From an uncultured Desulfosarcina sp. (lineage in GTDB: Bacteria > Desulfobacterota > Desulfobacteria > Desulfobacterales > Desulfosarcinaceae), in contig NZ_OY764190.1 of assembly GCF_963668215.1 (NCBI RefSeq), positions 2,852,001-2,916,000 on the forward strand: a DNA stretch of 64,000 nt, written 5' to 3'. Under the pieces are notes generated by a model that saw nothing but the letters and a program-made list of their open reading frames with translations, was not told the origin of the DNA and did not search any database. The translations under genes were made by a program, and so were the position numbers. Shown here one piece after another: positions 60,991 through 64,000 of the stretch (the first letter of the stretch is position 1; each line of letters starts with the position of its first letter).

Positions 60991-62019
60991 ATGGAATTTA
61001 TCGCCACCCGCAAGGAGACCCAAGTTCTCAACCCTGCCAAGGACCTGTCCCTGCGATCCATTCCCAGCGAAATTCGTGTCGACCCGCTGACCGGAAGGAC
61101 GGCCCGCATCTGTCATTTCATGACCCTGCAGTGGCGAAAGCCTGATTTCGAAGGCCTGGTTGCGGGAACGGAAAAGACCTGCCCCTTCTGTCCGGACAAG
61201 GTCCTGAAAATCACCCCCTTGTTTCCCAAGGAGATCCTGCCGGAAGGCCGGCTGATCGACGAAGACCGGATCCTTTTCCCCAACATTGCACCTTATGACA
61301 CGTTAGGCGCTGTGGCTACCATGGGCGGGCGCCATTATATTCCCATGACGGAGATTTCCATCGAGCGTATCGTCCGTTCGTTCAACCTGGCCTTTGATTT
61401 TTTCCGCCGCGTCGAAGCCGTTGGTCATCCGGAAGCCGTCTACCATCTGATCAACTGGAACTATATGCCTCCCGCCGGAAGTTCCCTGATTCATCCCCAT
61501 CTGCAGGTGTTTTCGACCGCATCGGCCCCCAATTTGATGCGCCAGGAACTGGAAGCTGCAAAGGTTTATCAGGAGACCAACCAGAGCAATTACTGGGAGG
61601 ATTTGATTGACCATGAAAAGGCGGATGGAGGGCGGTACCTCGGTGCCATCGGCCGGACCCACTGGATGAGCGCCTACGCCCCCATGGGCGTGGCCGGAGA
61701 CGTTTTGGCTGTGGTTTCGGGGGTACACTCTACCCTGGAACTTACCGAAGAAGATCTTCGAGATCTGGCTGATGGCCTTACCCGTCTCATGGCCGGCTAT
61801 GACCGGATGGGCATTTACAGCTTCAATATGAACTTTTTCACGGGGGCCAAAGGAGACGATGCCGCCCGTTTCCATCTTCTCTTTTCGCCCCGGACATTTT
61901 TCAACCAGGCGCTGGGGGCTACGGACGTTGGCGCCCTGCGGAACCTGTTCAACGAAACGATCTGCATGGCCTTCCCGGAAGAGATCAAGACGATGTTGGC
62001 ACCTGACTTCGGGAAGTGA
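60991..62019 (+). CDS. GalT-family (HIT superfamily) nucleotidyltransferase-like protein
   Basis: 342 residues. An N-terminal zinc-type pair CPFC (TCPFCPDK) and the catalytic histidine triad-like HPHLQ (GSSLIHPHLQVFS) match the galactose-1-phosphate uridylyltransferase branch of the HIT superfamily. No galactose-pathway gene lies nearby, so the real substrate may be another sugar phosphate or nucleotide. A strong GAGGAGG precedes the ATG. GC content returns to that of the main chromosome. Its stop TGA forms a TGATCA palindrome that also supplies the stop of the convergent kinase gene. Confidence 0.82.
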   Translation: MEFIATRKETQVLNPAKDLSLRSIPSEIRVDPLTGRTARICHFMTLQWRKPDFEGLVAGTEKTCPFCPDKVLKITPLFPKEILPEGRLIDEDRILFPNIAPYDTLGAVATMGGRHYIPMTEISIERIVRSFNLAFDFFRRVEAVGHPEAVYHLINWNYMPPAGSSLIHPHLQVFSTASAPNLMRQELEAAKVYQETNQSNYWEDLIDHEKADGGRYLGAIGRTHWMSAYAPMGVAGDVLAVVSGVHSTLELTEEDLRDLADGLTRLMAGYDRMGIYSFNMNFFTGAKGDDAARFHLLFSPRTFFNQALGATDVGALRNLFNETICMAFPEEIKTMLAPDFGK

Positions 62020-64000
62020 TCAGCGTAGGGCCTTTTTGACGGTTTTGGCCATTTCAAGAAGGGTGTAGGGTTTTTTCAGGTAGCATGCGGCTCCCAATTC
62101 CAGGGCCTGGGCAACCCGCTGGGTTTCGGAATAGCCGCTGGCGATGACGGCCCGCTGTTTGGGATGCGTTTTTAGAATCCGCCGGTAGGTTTCCAGCCCG
62201 TCTATTCCCGGATCCATGATCATGTCCAGGATAAGCAAATCGCTCTGGTTGTCAGCCATCCAGGCAATTGCTGCTTCACCGCTGGCAACGGCGTCGGTCC
62301 GGTAACCCAGTTTCTTCAGCATACCGGTGGCGACAAGGCGCTGCTCGCCCACGTCGTCCACTACCAGGACATGCTCTCCGTTGCCCATGAATTTTTCGAC
62401 CGCCTCGTCTTCACGATCATGCACGGCAAGCTCCTGACTTGTCGGCAAGTAGAGGTCGAACCGGGCTCCCTGTCCGGGTTGACTGACTACATCCACGTAG
62501 CCACCGTTGTCTTTGGCCGTTCCCCAGACCACAGCCAGGCCCAGGCCTGTTCCACTGCGTCCCATTACCTTTTTGGTGAAGAACGGTTCAAAGATCCGTT
62601 CCATGTCCTTGGTGGACATCCCCTGCCCGGTATCCGAAACAGAAAGGACGGCATACGCACCTGCTTCGATCAACTCGTAGCCGGTGTAGGCGGAACACAG
62701 AACACAATTGCGGGTTTCGATGGTTACCGTGCCGCCCTCGGAGATGGATTCGGCGGCGTTTGACACCAGGTTCATTACTGTTTTGCCCAGCTGGGCAACA
62801 GCACCCGAAACGGCGCTCAAATTTGGATCCAAGACGGCGGCGAAGCGGACGCCGGGATGGTACCGGGCCAGTTCGGCATGTTCGGGACTTCCCAGATATT
62901 CGGTAACCACGGCGTTCAAGTCGGCCACCTGTCGGGTCGGCACCCCGCGGCGGGCCAGGGTGAGCAGGTCCTTAACGATGGCGGCGGCCTTTTCTCCGGA
63001 TTTTTTAATGGTTTCCAAGGGTTGCCGCATGGAACTATCCTGGGGAAGATCCATGAGCAAAAGCTCGGGATAGCTCATGACGCCCGAGAGAATATTGTTG
63101 AGATCGTGGGCTACACCTCCGGCAAGGGTTCCGATGGCCTCCATTTTTTCCGACCGCTGGATCTTGGCCTGCAATTCCTGCTTTTCATTTTCGGCGGCTT
63201 TCAATTCACTGATGTCCATGACGGCGACGATGGCTCCCTGGGTGGCGTCTTTGGGGGTCATCGGCCGGATTTTGATTTGGCAGGGCAGATGAACGCCGTC
63301 TTTTCGAACAATGTAGGTGTCGGGCAGGTCGGTGGAGGACTGACCGTCCTTAAACACCATCTTCTCGATACGATCTACTTTGGCAATATCCGGGAAAAAG
63401 TTGAGGATATCCGGATCGATGGGGTCTTCAGGGGCAAAGCCGAGCATTGATCTCATGGTTTCGTTGGACCATTGTGTCTTTCGATCCTTGACCAGGGCGA
63501 TGCCGACCGGCGATGCCGCAAGAGTGGTCTTTAGCTCTTTTTCGCTTTGTTCCAGAGCCTGCTGGGCTTTTTCGCTGGCGCGGGAATAGTGATAGGCCAT
63601 GTATCCCAAAACGACGAAGTTAACCACGATGTTGATGATATCGGCACTGTTCTCCATAAAAGGGTAGAGGGGATGGGACGAAGAAGCTGTCTGGAAATGG
63701 ATGTTCAGGGCCAGATAGATACCCATCAATACGCATAGGGAGAGAATGTTGATCGTTTTTTTCCACGGTGCGATGAAAACGAACACCGTAAGGCTCAAGA
63801 TGTAGTATTGAAAGCCGCTGTCCCATCCGTAGGCCAGGGTGCACAGGCTGGCATGGAAGGCGACTTCAGTCACCCACAGGCCGAAGGCCAGGGCATGCCT
63901 ACGGCGGTGATTCAGAAACAGGCAAAAGGCATCCAGAATTACGCAGAGAATATTGTAAAAAAAGACATGAGCGGCGCCCAGGATCCAGAAGATGGGGATA
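62020..64000 (-). CDS. Hybrid sensor histidine kinase (cut by right edge)
   Basis: At least 659 codons are visible, and the frame stays open to the last base, so the true start is outside. The visible N-terminal part has several membrane segments (FFYNILCVILDAFCLFL, FQYYILSLTVFVFIAPW, ILSLCVLMGIYLAL, IINIVVNFVVLGYMAY). Then come a PAS domain (LKTTLAASPVGIALVKDRKT), a kinase core with H in AGGVAHDLNNILSGVMSYPE, ATP-binding VSDTGQGMSTKDMERIFEPF, and a C-terminal receiver (VLVVDDVGEQRLVATGML; phospho-Asp in LLILDMIMDPGIDG). A GTG at 63873 is an internal codon rather than the start. Confidence 0.9.
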   Translation of the reverse strand, partial: IPIFWILGAAHVFFYNILCVILDAFCLFLNHRRRHALAFGLWVTEVAFHASLCTLAYGWDSGFQYYILSLTVFVFIAPWKKTINILSLCVLMGIYLALNIHFQTASSSHPLYPFMENSADIINIVVNFVVLGYMAYHYSRASEKAQQALEQSEKELKTTLAASPVGIALVKDRKTQWSNETMRSMLGFAPEDPIDPDILNFFPDIAKVDRIEKMVFKDGQSSTDLPDTYIVRKDGVHLPCQIKIRPMTPKDATQGAIVAVMDISELKAAENEKQELQAKIQRSEKMEAIGTLAGGVAHDLNNILSGVMSYPELLLMDLPQDSSMRQPLETIKKSGEKAAAIVKDLLTLARRGVPTRQVADLNAVVTEYLGSPEHAELARYHPGVRFAAVLDPNLSAVSGAVAQLGKTVMNLVSNAAESISEGGTVTIETRNCVLCSAYTGYELIEAGAYAVLSVSDTGQGMSTKDMERIFEPFFTKKVMGRSGTGLGLAVVWGTAKDNGGYVDVVSQPGQGARFDLYLPTSQELAVHDREDEAVEKFMGNGEHVLVVDDVGEQRLVATGMLKKLGYRTDAVASGEAAIAWMADNQSDLLILDMIMDPGIDGLETYRRILKTHPKQRAVIASGYSETQRVAQALELGAACYLKKPYTLLEMAKTVKKALR

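Noticed and set aside
1..64000. CRISPR arrays, rRNA genes, prophage or integrase genes
   Set aside because: No regularly spaced repeats of 24-40 bp, no rRNA-like stretches and no integrase, transposase or phage structural genes were found.

Overview
The window looks like chromosome from a GC-rich, anaerobic Gram-negative bacterium. The best fit is a sulfate-reducing Desulfobacterota of the Desulfobacterales / Desulfosarcina type. This is inferred from gene content: ETF:quinone oxidoreductase, FdhD, tungstate uptake, a glycyl-radical enzyme, a selenocysteine-type UGA codon, TamA/TamB, FlgM and many c-di-GMP and histidine-kinase genes. No rRNA, tRNA or CRISPR array was seen.

Layout. 1-3.9 kb: ETF-QO (cut by the left edge), a DAO-type flavoprotein and an aminotransferase. 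3.9-10.8 kb: a diguanylate cyclase and a complete oligopeptide ABC operon (A, B, C, D, F) on the minus strand. 11-15.8 kb: an HDOD protein with a small unknown partner, a TSUP transporter, a Dus-like flavoprotein and FdhD. 15.9-22.8 kb: a housekeeping run rplU-rpmA-obgE-proB-proA-nadD-rsfS-gpmI behind a good sigma-70 promoter. 22.8-28.7 kb: an ACT regulator, recX behind a MITE-like element, a two-domain secreted protein coupled to a UGA-containing DsbA/FrnE oxidoreductase, mgsA, proline dehydrogenase and a GAF/HD-GYP protein. 28.9-32.9 kb: a regulator and a tungstate transporter tupA-tupB-tupC, interrupted by a second MITE-like element. 32.9-36.4 kb: an EamA exporter, an SH3 lipoprotein and a Cache/HAMP/GGDEF protein. 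36.7-45.2 kb: tamA, tamB and gdhA. 45.4-52.3 kb: flgM, a large hybrid kinase, an M16 peptidase and a small winged-helix protein. 52.7-57.7 kb: a trans-4-hydroxyproline dehydratase cluster (activase, HypD, FadR-type regulator, ornithine-cyclodeaminase-family enzyme). 57.7-61 kb: a two-gene restriction-modification pair of visibly lower GC. 61-64 kb: a GalT-family protein and a hybrid kinase cut by the right edge.

How the genes may work together. Hydroxyproline dehydratase, the cyclodeaminase-family enzyme, proline dehydrogenase, proA/proB and glutamate dehydrogenase touch the same proline/glutamate node. FdhD, the tungstate transporter and a selenocysteine-type codon fit an organism that uses W/Se formate dehydrogenases. 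Both links are inference.

The most notable points are: (1) a DsbA/FrnE-like protein whose first active-site cysteine codon is UGA (U-P-W-C), with a hairpin directly after it, a probable selenoprotein that ordinary gene calling truncates; (2) a glutamate dehydrogenase in which the catalytic lysine is alanine while the other catalytic residues are kept; (3) a restriction-modification pair built on a zinc-ribbon-rich DUF1156-type methylase; and (4) several families of inverted-repeat elements placed inside operons.
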